In this document: positions 26,333 to 35,009 of the stretch, piece by piece
Layout: each line of letters starts with the position of its first letter
Position numbering within the stretch: position 1 is the first letter of the stretch
Assembly (NCBI RefSeq): GCF_011100465.1
Contig: NZ_CP049740.1
Span: forward strand, 1,480,001 to 1,544,000
Length of the DNA: 64,000 nt
DNA from: Jeotgalibaca arthritidis
Lineage (GTDB): Bacteria > Bacillota > Bacilli > Lactobacillales > Aerococcaceae
Direction of reading: 5' to 3'
Position numbers and translations under genes: made by a program
Notes under the pieces: generated by a model
What the model was told of the DNA's origin: nothing
Database searches by the model: none
The model's input: only the letters and a program-made list of their open reading frames with translations

Positions 26333-27160
26333 ATGAAGTTTATTTCTTGGAATATTGATTCATTAAATGCTGGTTTAACTAGCGATTCAGCACGTGCTTT
26401 ATTAACACGCGAAACGTTCAAGCACATCATTGCCTTAGACGCAGATGTGGTTGCCATACAAGAAACAAAATTATCAGCGGCAGGTTTAACGAAAAAACAT
26501 ACAGAAGTACTAGCCGACTTAGCACCAGCCTACGAATCAGTTTGGCGTAGTTCGGTTGAGCCAGCTCGTAAGGGTTATGCAGGAACTTTATTTTTATATA
26601 AAAAAGAATTAAACCCAATTATCACTTTCCCAGAAATTGGGGCACCTACAACCATGGATTGTGAAGGCCGTATGATTACGCTTGAATTAGACGATTTATT
26701 CGTTACACAAGTTTATACACCAAATGCAGGAAATGAATTGGCTCGTTTAGCAGATCGTCAAATTTGGGATGAAAAATATGCTGATTACCTAGCACAATTA
26801 GACCAAACAAAACCAGTAGTGGCGATGGGCGATTTTAACGTTGCCCACAAGGAAATCGACTTGGCTCATCCAGACCGTAACCACTTTTCAGCTGGTTTTA
26901 CCGATGAAGAGCGTCAAGGGTTTACTAACTTACTTGCTCGTGGCTTCACCGATTCTTTCCGTCACTTACACGGAAACATCGAAGGTGCTTATACGTGGTG
27001 GGCGCAGCGCGTCAAAACGAGTAAAATCAATAACTCAGGCTGGAGAATTGATTACAGCCTTGTGAGTGATCGTATTGCTGACAAAGTATTGCGTTCAGAA
27101 GTTATTGATTCTGGCACCCGTCAAGACCATGCACCACTATTGATTGAATTAGATTTATAA
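26333..27160 (+). CDS. exoA: exodeoxyribonuclease III / AP endonuclease
   Basis: This 275-residue EEP-fold nuclease repairs abasic sites and trims 3' ends. Motifs are SWNIDSLNAG, VVAIQETKLSA (catalytic E), QVYTPNAGNELARL, MGDFNVAHKEIDL (D/N) and IDYSLVSDRI with DHAPLLIEL at the end (catalytic D-H). It matches the Gram-positive ExoA group. The ATG at 26333 follows a GGAGA site. A terminator lies after the stop. Confidence 0.93.
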   Translation: MKFISWNIDSLNAGLTSDSARALLTRETFKHIIALDADVVAIQETKLSAAGLTKKHTEVLADLAPAYESVWRSSVEPARKGYAGTLFLYKKELNPIITFPEIGAPTTMDCEGRMITLELDDLFVTQVYTPNAGNELARLADRQIWDEKYADYLAQLDQTKPVVAMGDFNVAHKEIDLAHPDRNHFSAGFTDEERQGFTNLLARGFTDSFRHLHGNIEGAYTWWAQRVKTSKINNSGWRIDYSLVSDRIADKVLRSEVIDSGTRQDHAPLLIELDL

Positions 27161-27174
27161 GAGAAGCGAGAATG

Positions 27175-27204
27175 GCTGGGCAACTGTTGCCCAGCTGTCT
27201 TTTT
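27175..27204 (+). terminator. terminator after exoA
   Basis: GCTGGGCAA/TTGCCCAGC stem with a short T-run. The ribosome site of the next gene follows immediately. Confidence 0.8.
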
Positions 27205-27220
27205 GAAAGGAAGAGATAAC

Positions 27221-27412
27221 ATGGATGGAAAAAAACGAGCAGATATTACAATTGGCGCTCACGTTAGCGTCGTTCAAAAACAAGACCAACGTACCGGCAA
27301 ACTGACAGAAGGTGTGGTTGCTAAATTATTGACCAAATCACCTAACCACCCGCACGGCATTAAAGTGATGCTGGAAAATGGAATTGTCGGCAGAGTGCAA
27401 AAGGTTCACTAA
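27221..27412 (+). CDS. YwbE-family protein (DUF2196)
   Basis: This 63-residue protein matches the YwbE family along its whole length: DGKKRADITIGAHVSVVQKQ, DQRTGKLTEGVVAKLLTKSP, HPHGIKVMLENGIVGRVQ. The compact, basic KOW/SH3-like barrel suggests nucleic-acid contact, but no function is established. The ATG at 27221 follows GGAAGAGA; an upstream TTG (27203) lies in the terminator and is not used. Confidence 0.88.
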   Translation: MDGKKRADITIGAHVSVVQKQDQRTGKLTEGVVAKLLTKSPNHPHGIKVMLENGIVGRVQKVH

Positions 27413-27418
27413 AAGCTA

Positions 27419-27447
27419 TTGACGACATTAGAAAACAATGATAAAGT
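27419..27447 (+). promoter_or_regulatory. promoter for the luxS T-box transcript
   Basis: TTGACG, 17-base spacer, TAAAGT, just after the ywbE stop. Confidence 0.6.
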
Positions 27448-27461
27448 TTCACTAATCATAG

Positions 27462-27738
27462 TTGATACAGTGAAGAGAAGAGTAACTGCACGCATCACAT
27501 AGAGAGAGCCCGGCTGGTGGAAAAGGGCAGTGATAAAAGCAGTGAAGATGAACTCGGAGTATATAAGTGGTTTACGCTACTTATACGGCAGCAACCGTTA
27601 TCTTGTCAGATTTCAGCTTTTTTGAGCGGAATCAATGAGGCAGTTGATTTTAAGCAACTGTGAATAAGGGTGGTAACACGGAAGTATCCGTCCCTTTGTT
27701 TATCAATAGTTGATAGGCAAAGGGATGGGTATTTTTTT
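27462..27738 (+). ncRNA. T-box leader upstream of luxS
   Basis: The T-box sequence AGGGTGGTAACACGG (27667-27681) is followed by a terminator built from CCCTTTG and CAAAGGG with ATGGGTATTTTTTT (27690-27737). Upstream is a stem I region with GGTGG near its tip. The specifier is probably ATG at 27548-27550 within GTGAAGATGAAC, i.e. methionine. Uncharged tRNA-Met would favour the antiterminator and turn on luxS. The codon assignment is an inference from position. Confidence 0.85.
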
Positions 27739-27780
27739 ACTATCTAAACCAAATCTACAACAAAAAAGGAGCGATTTAAC

Positions 27781-28251
27781 ATGGAAAAAATTGCAAGTTT
27801 TACAGTCGATCATTTAAACCTAAAGCCAGGCCTTTATTTATCTCGTGAGGATAAAGTAGGTGGACAAACGATTAAGTCATACGACTTACGTTTTACAGCA
27901 CCAAACTTTGAACCGGTTATGAATACAGCAGAGATTCATACGATCGAGCATATTGGAGCAACCTTCTTAAGAAATCATCCAACTTTTAAAGATGATGTGA
28001 TTTACTTTGGACCAATGGGCTGCCGTACTGGCTTTTATTTAATTTTAACAGAAGCTGTTCAACCAGCTGATGTCCTACAATTACTGAAAGAAACATTCCA
28101 ATTTGCGGCGAGCTTTGAGGGAGAAATTCCAGGAGCAGCTGCTCGCGATTGTGGTAACTACTTGGATCAAAACTTGCCAATGGCACGCTACTATAGCGAA
28201 CGCTATGCGAAAGTATTGGATGGCATTACCGATTTATCATTTGAATATTAA
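27781..28251 (+). CDS. luxS: S-ribosylhomocysteine lyase
   Basis: This 156-residue metal-dependent enzyme splits S-ribosylhomocysteine into homocysteine and the AI-2 precursor DPD. The zinc ligands are in HTIEHIGATFLRNH (HxxEH) and the Cys in ARDCGNYLDQN; GPMGCRTGFYL carries the second active-site Cys. A GGAGCG site precedes the ATG. It is the only gene behind the T-box leader, so its expression is tied to methionine supply, fitting a recycling role in the activated methyl cycle. Confidence 0.97.
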   Translation: MEKIASFTVDHLNLKPGLYLSREDKVGGQTIKSYDLRFTAPNFEPVMNTAEIHTIEHIGATFLRNHPTFKDDVIYFGPMGCRTGFYLILTEAVQPADVLQLLKETFQFAASFEGEIPGAAARDCGNYLDQNLPMARYYSERYAKVLDGITDLSFEY

Positions 28252-28254
28252 AAT

Positions 28255-28294
28255 GAAGGCATTAGGAAGGTAAAAAACTTCTTGATGCCTTTTA
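28255..28294 (+). terminator. terminator after luxS
   Basis: AAGGCAT..GAAG/CTTC..ATGCCTT stem and a TTTTATT tail. Confidence 0.75.
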
Positions 28295-28307
28295 TTATGG
28301 CGTGAAC

Positions 28308-28342
28308 TGTCGACTGGCGTAAATTTTGAGGCTCACTCGACA
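28308..28342. repeat. TGTCGAGTG hairpin, copy 1
   Basis: TGTCGACTG and CACTCGACA are separated by an AT-rich loop. Member of a family of six. Confidence 0.8.
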
Positions 28343-28437
28343 TTTCTCCTTTCTTACTTAAACAATATTGTAACTATACCGATATAAACTATATCGTCAT
28401 GTCGCTAAGGTTTTTAGGGAGAAGTGGAGAGAGGGAA

Positions 28438-29241
28438 ATGACTAAGAAACGTGTATTGCCAAAGTTAAGTTTTAATTTATTGATGCTGATTATACCAGCT
28501 ATATTAATTGCAATAACTGCAATGAGTGTGACAACATTTAATTATTCAAGAAATCTCATCTTACATTCTGTAGATGAAAGAATGACCTTACAATTGAGTT
28601 CTACAAGCTCAAATGAAATTGCTATAGCGATTGAGAATATTGCTGGCGGCGCAACCTCGCAAGCTATTGATACGCAACATGCGACAGAGAGTGTTGAATA
28701 TATTAGTGGGATTGTAGAAGATAATTTTATGATTTTAACAGAATTAGTTGATTCAACCGATGTTATGGAAGCAACTAAAGATGAAGGATTCCAAGTCCTA
28801 AAAGAATTAATTGATTTGATAGAACTAACGACATTTATTAACGGTCAGGTCAATGAAGCCATTGAACATACTTATGAAGCTGCCCGCGCAGGAGAAGCCG
28901 GCAAGGGATTTGCGGTTGTTGCCCAACAAATTAAAAAATTAGCAGAACAATCAAAAGGCTTTAACGAAGTGATTAAACAAGTTATTAAGGAATTGAAAGA
29001 CACGTCAACAAACAGTGTCGAAGTGATGACTGAAACCAAAAATATGTTGACCCAACAAGGCGAAATTGTAGAAAATACTAGGTCTAAGTTTGAGAATATT
29101 GCGACAGCAATCGAAAAAAATAAACAGGTAGTAGGGAAACTGCAAGAGTCTTCGAATGAAATCAAAGTAAAAAATGAAGATTTAGTTGGCGTAGTCCAAA
29201 ATTTATCTGCCATCGCAGAAGAAAACGCGACAGCAGATTAA
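28438..29241 (+). pseudogene. internally deleted methyl-accepting chemotaxis protein
   Basis: The first 40 residues are an MCP start: basic tip, one membrane helix (FNLLMLIIPAILIAITAMSV) and FNYSRNLILHSVDERM. This passes at once into a signalling domain (SSNEIAIAIENIAGGATSQA and the hairpin tip EAARAGEAGKGFAVVAQQIK, KKLAEQS) ending LSAIAEENATA. The extracellular sensor, second membrane helix and HAMP domain are missing, and the tip differs from the conserved NAAIEAARAGE. At 267 residues it is less than half the usual size. The frame is open, so a deleted remnant may be translated. No other chemotaxis genes are near. Confidence 0.7.
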
Positions 29242-29308
29242 ACTGCCAATTTAGTCTGATTTAAGGTAAAATAATAAGTAACTAAAGCTCGAAAAGAGGC
29301 GGATTAGC

Positions 29309-29932
29309 ATGAAGCACGAATGGCGTAAGCATGAAAAAGGCATTTATATGCCAAAGCGTAAACCGGAATTAATTGATGTGCCAACTCAGCATTTTTTTAC
29401 GATTACGGGTAGCGGCAATCCCAATAGTAGCGATTTTTCTGAGCGAATTGAAGTGCTGTATGCCTTATCGTATGCTATTCGGATGATGAACAAAACCATG
29501 TATGTGCCAGACGATTACTTTGAATACACTGTTTATCCTTTGGAAGGTGTTTGGGATTTATCATTAGAGGGTCGTCAAAAAGACCAATGGGAAAAAGATG
29601 ACTTACGTTATAAGATCATGATTAGACAGCCAGAATTTGTAACAGCTGAAACCATCCAATATGCTATGGAAACAGTCAAAGCTAAAAATAAAGTTCAGCA
29701 TATTGATGAGGTAAAGTTTGAGTCTTTAACGGATGGCTTGTGTTTGCAGATGCTACACATTGGACCATATGAGACGGAACAGGAAACCTTTGACCTAATG
29801 GATGCCTACGCAGCAGAACAAGGCTATGAACGTTTATCACTGAGACATAAAGAAATTTACTTATCTGATTTTAGAAGGACAAAGGCTGAGAATTTAAAAA
29901 CAGTCCTTCGTTATCAAGTACGGCCTCTTTAG
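29309..29932 (+). CDS. GyrI-like small-molecule-binding protein
   Basis: This 207-residue protein matches the stand-alone GyrI-like domain group: HFFTITGSGNPNSSDFSERI, EVLYALSYAIRMM, YPLEGVWDLS, MLHIGPYETEQETFDLMDAY and HKEIYLSDFRRT. Such proteins bind or hydrolyse hydrophobic small molecules in a GyrI/SOUL pocket. No DNA-binding domain is present. The ATG at 29309 follows an AGAGGCGG site. The gene is monocistronic. Confidence 0.82.
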   Translation: MKHEWRKHEKGIYMPKRKPELIDVPTQHFFTITGSGNPNSSDFSERIEVLYALSYAIRMMNKTMYVPDDYFEYTVYPLEGVWDLSLEGRQKDQWEKDDLRYKIMIRQPEFVTAETIQYAMETVKAKNKVQHIDEVKFESLTDGLCLQMLHIGPYETEQETFDLMDAYAAEQGYERLSLRHKEIYLSDFRRTKAENLKTVLRYQVRPL

Positions 29933-29984
29933 AAGTTGGAAGTGCTTGCATGATAAATGTTGTCTTGTTATAATCAAGGCAAAT

Positions 29985-30188
29985 AAAGGGAAGGTTGTGT
30001 GTAAATGTACACTATCTAATAAATCGGTAATTGAAGAAGAAAAACTGCTTACCGAGCAGCTTTCTTTGTCACGGTTTTTTAGATAGCAAACCATTTTCAA
30101 GCAGCCTAGGAATAAAGGTCTTATTCCGCCTACTTAAAAGTGATTGTATAAAACCGTCCACAGAAAGCTGTGGACGGTTTTATTGTTT
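29985..30188 (+). promoter_or_regulatory. attenuator leader of the ABC-F gene
   Basis: The leader carries a GGGAAGG site and a four-codon ORF (ATG TAC ACT ATC TAA at 30006-30020). A possible CGGTAA/TTACCG hairpin follows at about 30025-30055, then a strong terminator AAACCGTCCACAG/CTGTGGACGGTTT plus TATTGTTTT (30151-30188) right before the ABC-F ribosome site. This is the layout of antibiotic-inducible transcription attenuators; induction by ribosome stalling is inferred. Confidence 0.65.
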
Positions 30189-30204
30189 TAAGGAGGTTTT
30201 ATTT

Positions 30205-31746
30205 ATGTTACACGTTAATCACCTAACCCTACACCATTTAAAGGATTTAAAAGATCTTGTTCGTGATCTGTCGTTTGTCGTTAATCCAGGCGATAAGTTA
30301 GCCATTATTGGCGAGGAAGGAAATGGCAAATCAACCCTATTAAAATGGTTGATGGATGACTCAAAAATTAATGATTATATCAAAGCTGAAGGTCAAAAAA
30401 TTAACCACTTTAGTAGATTGGCTTACTTACCTCAAAGTTTGCCAGAGCCACTATTTAATCTAACTTTAGAAGACTACTATTTTAATCAAGACGATGTTTT
30501 AGAAATGGATTTTAGCTTGCTCTACCAACTGGCTAGTCAGCTAGGCTTTGACGCCGATCGCCTGACGTCAAAACAAAAGCTAGCCGAGTTATCAGGCGGT
30601 GAAAAAATAAAAGTTCAGCTACTGAAACAGCTAGCACTGAATCCCGATTTACTCTTATTAGACGAACCATCAAATGACTTAGACTTGGAGACATTAGCTT
30701 GGTTGGAAAATTTTATTAAGCAAACACCACTGACAGTCATTTATATTTCTCACGATGAAGCCTTTCTTCAAGCCACTGCTACTAAAGTCATTCATCTTGA
30801 ACAATTGCGCCATAAAACGGTAGCCGTTGCGACTGTTTCACACTTGTCCTATCAAGATTATATGACCGAAAAACAAAATAAATTTCAAAAACAAAGTGAT
30901 TTAGCCCTCAAACAACGTGAAGAGCACGAGAAGAAGATGGCTAAGTATCGTCAAATTGAAAGCCGCGTTCACCATGAACAAGAAACCATCAGCCGTCAAA
31001 ACCCAGCAGGTGCACGCTTGCTGAAGAAGAAAATGCATAGCGTAAAGGCCATGGGAAGGCGATTTGAACGAGAATCCGATCAGTTTGAAGATATTCCGAT
31101 TACAGAAGATGCTATTCTACTTAAGTTTTCTCATACTCAGCCACTCGCTGATGGGAAAATCATTTTACGACTTGAAGATGAGATGGTCCAAACACCGGAT
31201 GGTCATACACTCATCCAGTCTGTTCAGTTTTTACTAAGAGGAAAGCAAAAAGTAGGAATTGTAGGAAAAAATGGTATTGGTAAAAGTAGCTTATTAAAAC
31301 TCATGTGGGGAAAATTAAAAGACCGTCCTGACATAGCTGCAGCTTATATGCCACAAGCCTATCAAGATGAGTTTGACCTGTCTCAGACGCCGATTGCTTT
31401 TTTAACAGAAAGTGGTGATAGTGAGGAAAGAACACAAATCATGACTTATTTGGCTAGTATGCGGTTTACAAGGGAAGAGATGACCCATCCGATAGCAGAG
31501 TTATCTGGTGGTCAGCAAGCCAAGCTCTTTTTACTAAAAATAGATCTCTTAGGTAAAAATGTCCTGCTTTTAGACGAACCGACGCGTAACTTTTCACCAT
31601 TGTCTCAGCCAGAACTACGTCAAGTTTGTCGTGATTTTCAAGGGGCAATCATCACTATTTCTCATGATCGTTTGTTTCTAAGAGAAGTCTGTGATGTCGT
31701 TTATGAACTAAAAGAAGACGGATTAAGCTTGATAGACGTGGAATAA
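30205..31746 (+). CDS. ABC-F ribosome protection/translation factor
   Basis: This 513-residue protein has two ABC ATPase domains and no membrane helices. Domain 1 has Walker A GEEGNGKS (36-43), signature LSGGEKIKVQLL and Walker B LLLLDEPSNDLD. A charged linker (KQREEHEKKMAKYRQIESRV) reaches into the ribosome. Domain 2 has GKNGIGKSS, LSGGQQAKLFLL and VLLLDEPTRNFSP. The RNFSP ending in place of NHLD is shared with Vga/Lsa-type antibiotic resistance ABC-F proteins. The ATG at 30205 has a perfect AGGAGG; the longer open frame is leader. The attenuator upstream supports a role against ribosome-targeting drugs such as lincosamides or pleuromutilins. Confidence 0.87.
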   Translation: MLHVNHLTLHHLKDLKDLVRDLSFVVNPGDKLAIIGEEGNGKSTLLKWLMDDSKINDYIKAEGQKINHFSRLAYLPQSLPEPLFNLTLEDYYFNQDDVLEMDFSLLYQLASQLGFDADRLTSKQKLAELSGGEKIKVQLLKQLALNPDLLLLDEPSNDLDLETLAWLENFIKQTPLTVIYISHDEAFLQATATKVIHLEQLRHKTVAVATVSHLSYQDYMTEKQNKFQKQSDLALKQREEHEKKMAKYRQIESRVHHEQETISRQNPAGARLLKKKMHSVKAMGRRFERESDQFEDIPITEDAILLKFSHTQPLADGKIILRLEDEMVQTPDGHTLIQSVQFLLRGKQKVGIVGKNGIGKSSLLKLMWGKLKDRPDIAAAYMPQAYQDEFDLSQTPIAFLTESGDSEERTQIMTYLASMRFTREEMTHPIAELSGGQQAKLFLLKIDLLGKNVLLLDEPTRNFSPLSQPELRQVCRDFQGAIITISHDRLFLREVCDVVYELKEDGLSLIDVE

Positions 31747-31845
31747 TCAGTCCTCCCTCTTCCATTTTTTAAAATGTTTGATATAATTATTTTTAATCGT
31801 ATTTTAATTTTATCTCATTTTCCATTGCTGAAAGGGGAGATTGAC

Positions 31846-32553
31846 ATGATCAAACACAGACTAAAAATAGTCGATATTATAGATGAATCACAAGGAACAA
31901 AAACATATATTCTGGAAAAACCAGAGGATTTTAATTGGGAAGCAGGTGCCATGACACACGTTGGATTAGTCGGCTTTGATGAAGGCGATAGTCCAAATAA
32001 AGGGTGGGTAAGGCATATGTCGATTTGCAGTTTACCGAGTGAGAACCATATCGCTTTTACGACTAGAACCAAGTGTTCGTCGGAATTTAAAGAGCGTTTA
32101 GCTGAATTAACTGTTGGTGATGAACTGATTTTATTTAAAACAGTCTCTCATTTATCATTGAAAGAAAGTCATAAGCCAGTGGTATTGTTAACAATGGGAG
32201 TAGGGATTGCAGCGGTTAGACCGCTAATCATTTCCTTAATGAAAGAACGATCAGATATTCCAACTATTCAAAATATTACCATTGATTCAAGTGGTGAATT
32301 TATTTTTAAAGAGGAACTCGATCAATTTTGCAATGGCTGTTTATCGAATCATTGGTTCGAGTGCAGAAAAGACTTTTACGGTATGGTCAATCAAACTTGC
32401 CAGCAAAAAGATGCCGTTTACTATGTGATTGGTAGTGACGAATTTATCATCAATATGATTCTAACACTGAGACAGAATGGGATTGAAGACAGCTCTATTG
32501 TCATTGATAAACGCCAACAAATGCTACCGAAGTATTTCCAGACAGCTGTTTAA
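31846..32553 (+). CDS. ferredoxin reductase-like FAD/NAD(P) protein
   Basis: This 235-residue protein has the ferredoxin-NADP reductase fold without an iron-sulfur domain. It shows an FAD barrel (FNWEAGAMTHVGLV; RHMSICSLPSE; FTTRTKCSSEFKERL) and an NAD(P) domain starting VVLLTMGVGIAAVRPLI, ending YYVIGSDEFIINMI. The usual RxYS FAD motif is RHMSICS here. It has several extra cysteines. The ATG at 31846 follows AAAGGGGAGA. The electron partner is unknown; it stands alone before the trp leader. Confidence 0.75.
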   Translation: MIKHRLKIVDIIDESQGTKTYILEKPEDFNWEAGAMTHVGLVGFDEGDSPNKGWVRHMSICSLPSENHIAFTTRTKCSSEFKERLAELTVGDELILFKTVSHLSLKESHKPVVLLTMGVGIAAVRPLIISLMKERSDIPTIQNITIDSSGEFIFKEELDQFCNGCLSNHWFECRKDFYGMVNQTCQQKDAVYYVIGSDEFIINMILTLRQNGIEDSSIVIDKRQQMLPKYFQTAV

Positions 32554-32598
32554 AAATGTGTAAATGATTATTTTTCTCATCTTTTTATCATTTATCGC

Positions 32599-32626
32599 TT
32601 GACTCTGAAAAAAATTACCGTATACT
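32599..32626 (+). promoter_or_regulatory. promoter for the trp operon
   Basis: TTGACT, 16-base spacer, TATACT, about 330 bases ahead of trpE, at the start of the T-box leader. Confidence 0.75.
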
Positions 32627-32639
32627 AATAAACAATTAC

Positions 32640-32937
32640 ATAAGCATAAAAACCGAAGAAGTGGAGATAACGGTGTAACGTGCAGTTACAGGGAGTGAGG
32701 GTTACTGAGAGCCTCGCACAACGCAGTGCATCAAATGGACCACGGAGGGCGCAGTCAAAGGAAGCAATCGCTTCTGAGTATTCTGCGACGTGACGCATAC
32801 GTCAGTTGCGAGGGATATGGTTGTATCCTGCAGAGCGTACAGGCAGTCGTGTCTGTAAATACAAGGTGGTACCGCGGATTTGTGATAAACAAAACCCGTC
32901 CTTGACTTTCATTAGTCATGGGCGGGTTTTTTATTTT
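32640..32937 (+). ncRNA. tryptophan T-box leader
   Basis: The T-box AAGGTGGTACCGCGG is at 32863-32877, followed by a terminator ACCCGTCCTTGACT/AGTCATGGGCGGGT plus T6 (32893-32933). The specifier is TGG at 32736-32738 in CAAATGGACC, the typical setting for a Trp codon. Uncharged tRNA-Trp should switch the terminator off and express trpEGDCFBA. Confidence 0.93.
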
Positions 32938-32957
32938 GATTTAAGGGAGTGTTAGTA

Positions 32958-34421
32958 ATGATAAAACCGACGTTAGCAGAAGCAAAAGTATTAGCCAGTG
33001 AATACAGCGTGATTCCAATTGCCTATGAGATGTTTGCGGATCAAACAACATCCATTCAAGCATTAAATAATATTCGAAAAAAAAGTGATCATTATTACTT
33101 GCTGGAAAGTGTTGTCACAAAGGACAACTGGAGTCGCTATTCCTTTTTAGGCTATAACCCAAGCTTAGTATTAAGTTGCACAGATGGTAGAGTGAAACGA
33201 ACGTTAGCTGAATCATCAACAGAAAAAGTAGAAGACCCGATGGCCGCTATTTCAGACCTCCTTCAAGAGTATAACAGTCCACAACTCGAAGGTTTGCCAC
33301 CATTTACAGGAGGTTTGGTTGGGTATTTTTCATATGATTGTGTGAAGTATATGGAACCGAGTCTAACATTAACGGACAACAATCCCGAAGGCTTTTATGA
33401 TTACCAGCTGATGGTTATGGATAAGGTTATTGCCTTTGACCATTTCCGCCAGAAGATGATCTTAATTGCCAACATTAAAATAGATCAACTAGAAGCTAAT
33501 TACCAACAAGCTGTAGAAGACTTAAAAGATATGGCCGATACGCTATTAACACCAAATGACTTCAAGGACAGTGACCTAAAGCAAAAAGTAGGCGAGTTCG
33601 AGCCCTTGTTTACGGAAGAAGCTTTTAAGCGAGTGGTTGAAAAAGTTCAGCACCATATTGTCGAAGGCGATATTTTCCAAACCGTTGTTTCCAATCGTTT
33701 TTCAGCTCCTTTTGAGGGTAGCTTACTACAAACTTATCGGGTATTGCGAACCGTCAATCCGTCACCATACATGGTTTATTTTCACTTTGATGATTTAGAA
33801 ATTGCCTGTGCGTCTCCTGAAACGTTAGTGTCGGTAAGGGATGGCCAAGTATCATCATTCCCATTAGCAGGAACCGTACCAAGAGGGAAAGACGCTGCTG
33901 AGGATAAGGCTCTAGTAGAGGGATTGTTAGCTAATGAAAAAGAATTATCAGAGCACGATATGCTAGTTGATTTGGCTCGCAATGATGTTGGGAAAATAGC
34001 TGAGTTCGGTAGTGTGAAAGTCACAGAATATCGTGAAATCAAGCAATTCTCTCATGTCAGCCATATTTCTTCAAAAGTAGAAGGTAAAGTTAGGTCAGAT
34101 GTCTCGGCACTTGAGGTATTAGCGGCTGCTCTACCAGCAGGCACGTTGTCCGGTGCTCCTAAAGTAAGAGCATGCCAGATTATTGATCAGCTCGAACAAA
34201 CAAAGAGAGGTCCTTATGGCGGAGCGTTAGGCTATATCGACTTTACGGGAAATATGGAAATGTGTATTGGCATTCGGATGGCTGTTCGAAAGAACGACAA
34301 AGTCTTTGTTCAAGCAGGAGCGGGAATTGTTTCTGAGAGTGATCCTGCCAGCGAATACCAAGAAACAAAAAACAAAGCTAGAGCAATGATGACGGCTTTA
34401 GCTCCTCAGGGGGAACAGTAG
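32958..34421 (+). CDS. trpE: anthranilate synthase component I
   Basis: This 487-residue chorismate-using subunit converts chorismate to anthranilate with ammonia from TrpG. The N-terminal feedback-control region contains YYLLESV (the LLES tryptophan-binding motif) and the catalytic core FQTVVSNRFSAPF, CASPETLVSVRDG, PLAGTVPRGKD, HDMLVDLARNDVGK and GTLSGAPKVRA. The ATG at 32958 follows AAGGGAG; the longer GTG start is not preferred. It is the first gene of the operon and directly abuts trpG. Confidence 0.97.
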   Translation: MIKPTLAEAKVLASEYSVIPIAYEMFADQTTSIQALNNIRKKSDHYYLLESVVTKDNWSRYSFLGYNPSLVLSCTDGRVKRTLAESSTEKVEDPMAAISDLLQEYNSPQLEGLPPFTGGLVGYFSYDCVKYMEPSLTLTDNNPEGFYDYQLMVMDKVIAFDHFRQKMILIANIKIDQLEANYQQAVEDLKDMADTLLTPNDFKDSDLKQKVGEFEPLFTEEAFKRVVEKVQHHIVEGDIFQTVVSNRFSAPFEGSLLQTYRVLRTVNPSPYMVYFHFDDLEIACASPETLVSVRDGQVSSFPLAGTVPRGKDAAEDKALVEGLLANEKELSEHDMLVDLARNDVGKIAEFGSVKVTEYREIKQFSHVSHISSKVEGKVRSDVSALEVLAAALPAGTLSGAPKVRACQIIDQLEQTKRGPYGGALGYIDFTGNMEMCIGIRMAVRKNDKVFVQAGAGIVSESDPASEYQETKNKARAMMTALAPQGEQ

Positions 34422-35009
34422 ATGATTGTGTTAATTGATAACTACGACAGTTTTACTTATAACTTATACCAATTATTAGGAGAGCATAGCCAAACAGCTA
34501 TTAAAGTCGTTCGCAATGATGACTTACTTGTTGAAGAGCTAGCTGCTCTAAACCCTAGCCATATTGTTATTTCACCAGGTCCTGGACGACCGGAGGAGGC
34601 TGGTATATCCGTAGACTTGATTAAAGAACTAGCAGACCGTGTACCGATATTAGGTATCTGCTTAGGACATCAAGCCATTTGCCAAGCTTATGGGGCGGAT
34701 ATTGTTCATGCTAAGCCGCTTGTTCATGGTAAAGCCTCAACCATTCATGTTGCTAGTGGCAGCCCTATTTTCAATGGCTTACCGCCATTGTTAGAAGTGG
34801 GACGTTACCATTCTCTAATTGCTGATCGTCACACCTTGCCCGATGATTTATTGGTCATTGCTGAGAGCACGGATGGAGAAGTCATGGCAGTGAAGCACCG
34901 TGATCATGACTTGTATGGTTTGCAATTTCATCCAGAATCAATTTTAACGAAACAAGGTAGCCAAATGATTAAAAATTTCATTCAATTAGGGGGAGTCAAT
35001 GATGATTAA
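34422..35009 (+). CDS. trpG: anthranilate synthase component II (glutaminase)
   Basis: This 195-residue class I glutamine amidotransferase supplies ammonia to TrpE. The triad is Cys in ILGICLGHQAI, and His/Glu in LQFHPESIL; the oxyanion loop is SPGPGRPEEAG. No pause exists between the trpE stop and this ATG, so translation is coupled. As the window has no hisH, this is the only class I glutaminase gene here; it could also serve PabB as in many Firmicutes. Confidence 0.96.
   Translation: MIVLIDNYDSFTYNLYQLLGEHSQTAIKVVRNDDLLVEELAALNPSHIVISPGPGRPEEAGISVDLIKELADRVPILGICLGHQAICQAYGADIVHAKPLVHGKASTIHVASGSPIFNGLPPLLEVGRYHSLIADRHTLPDDLLVIAESTDGEVMAVKHRDHDLYGLQFHPESILTKQGSQMIKNFIQLGGVNDD

Noticed and set aside
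30031-30204. N-terminal extension of the ABC-F protein
   Set aside because: It reads through the attenuator hairpins, has no homology, and the ATG at 30205 has a perfect ribosome site.
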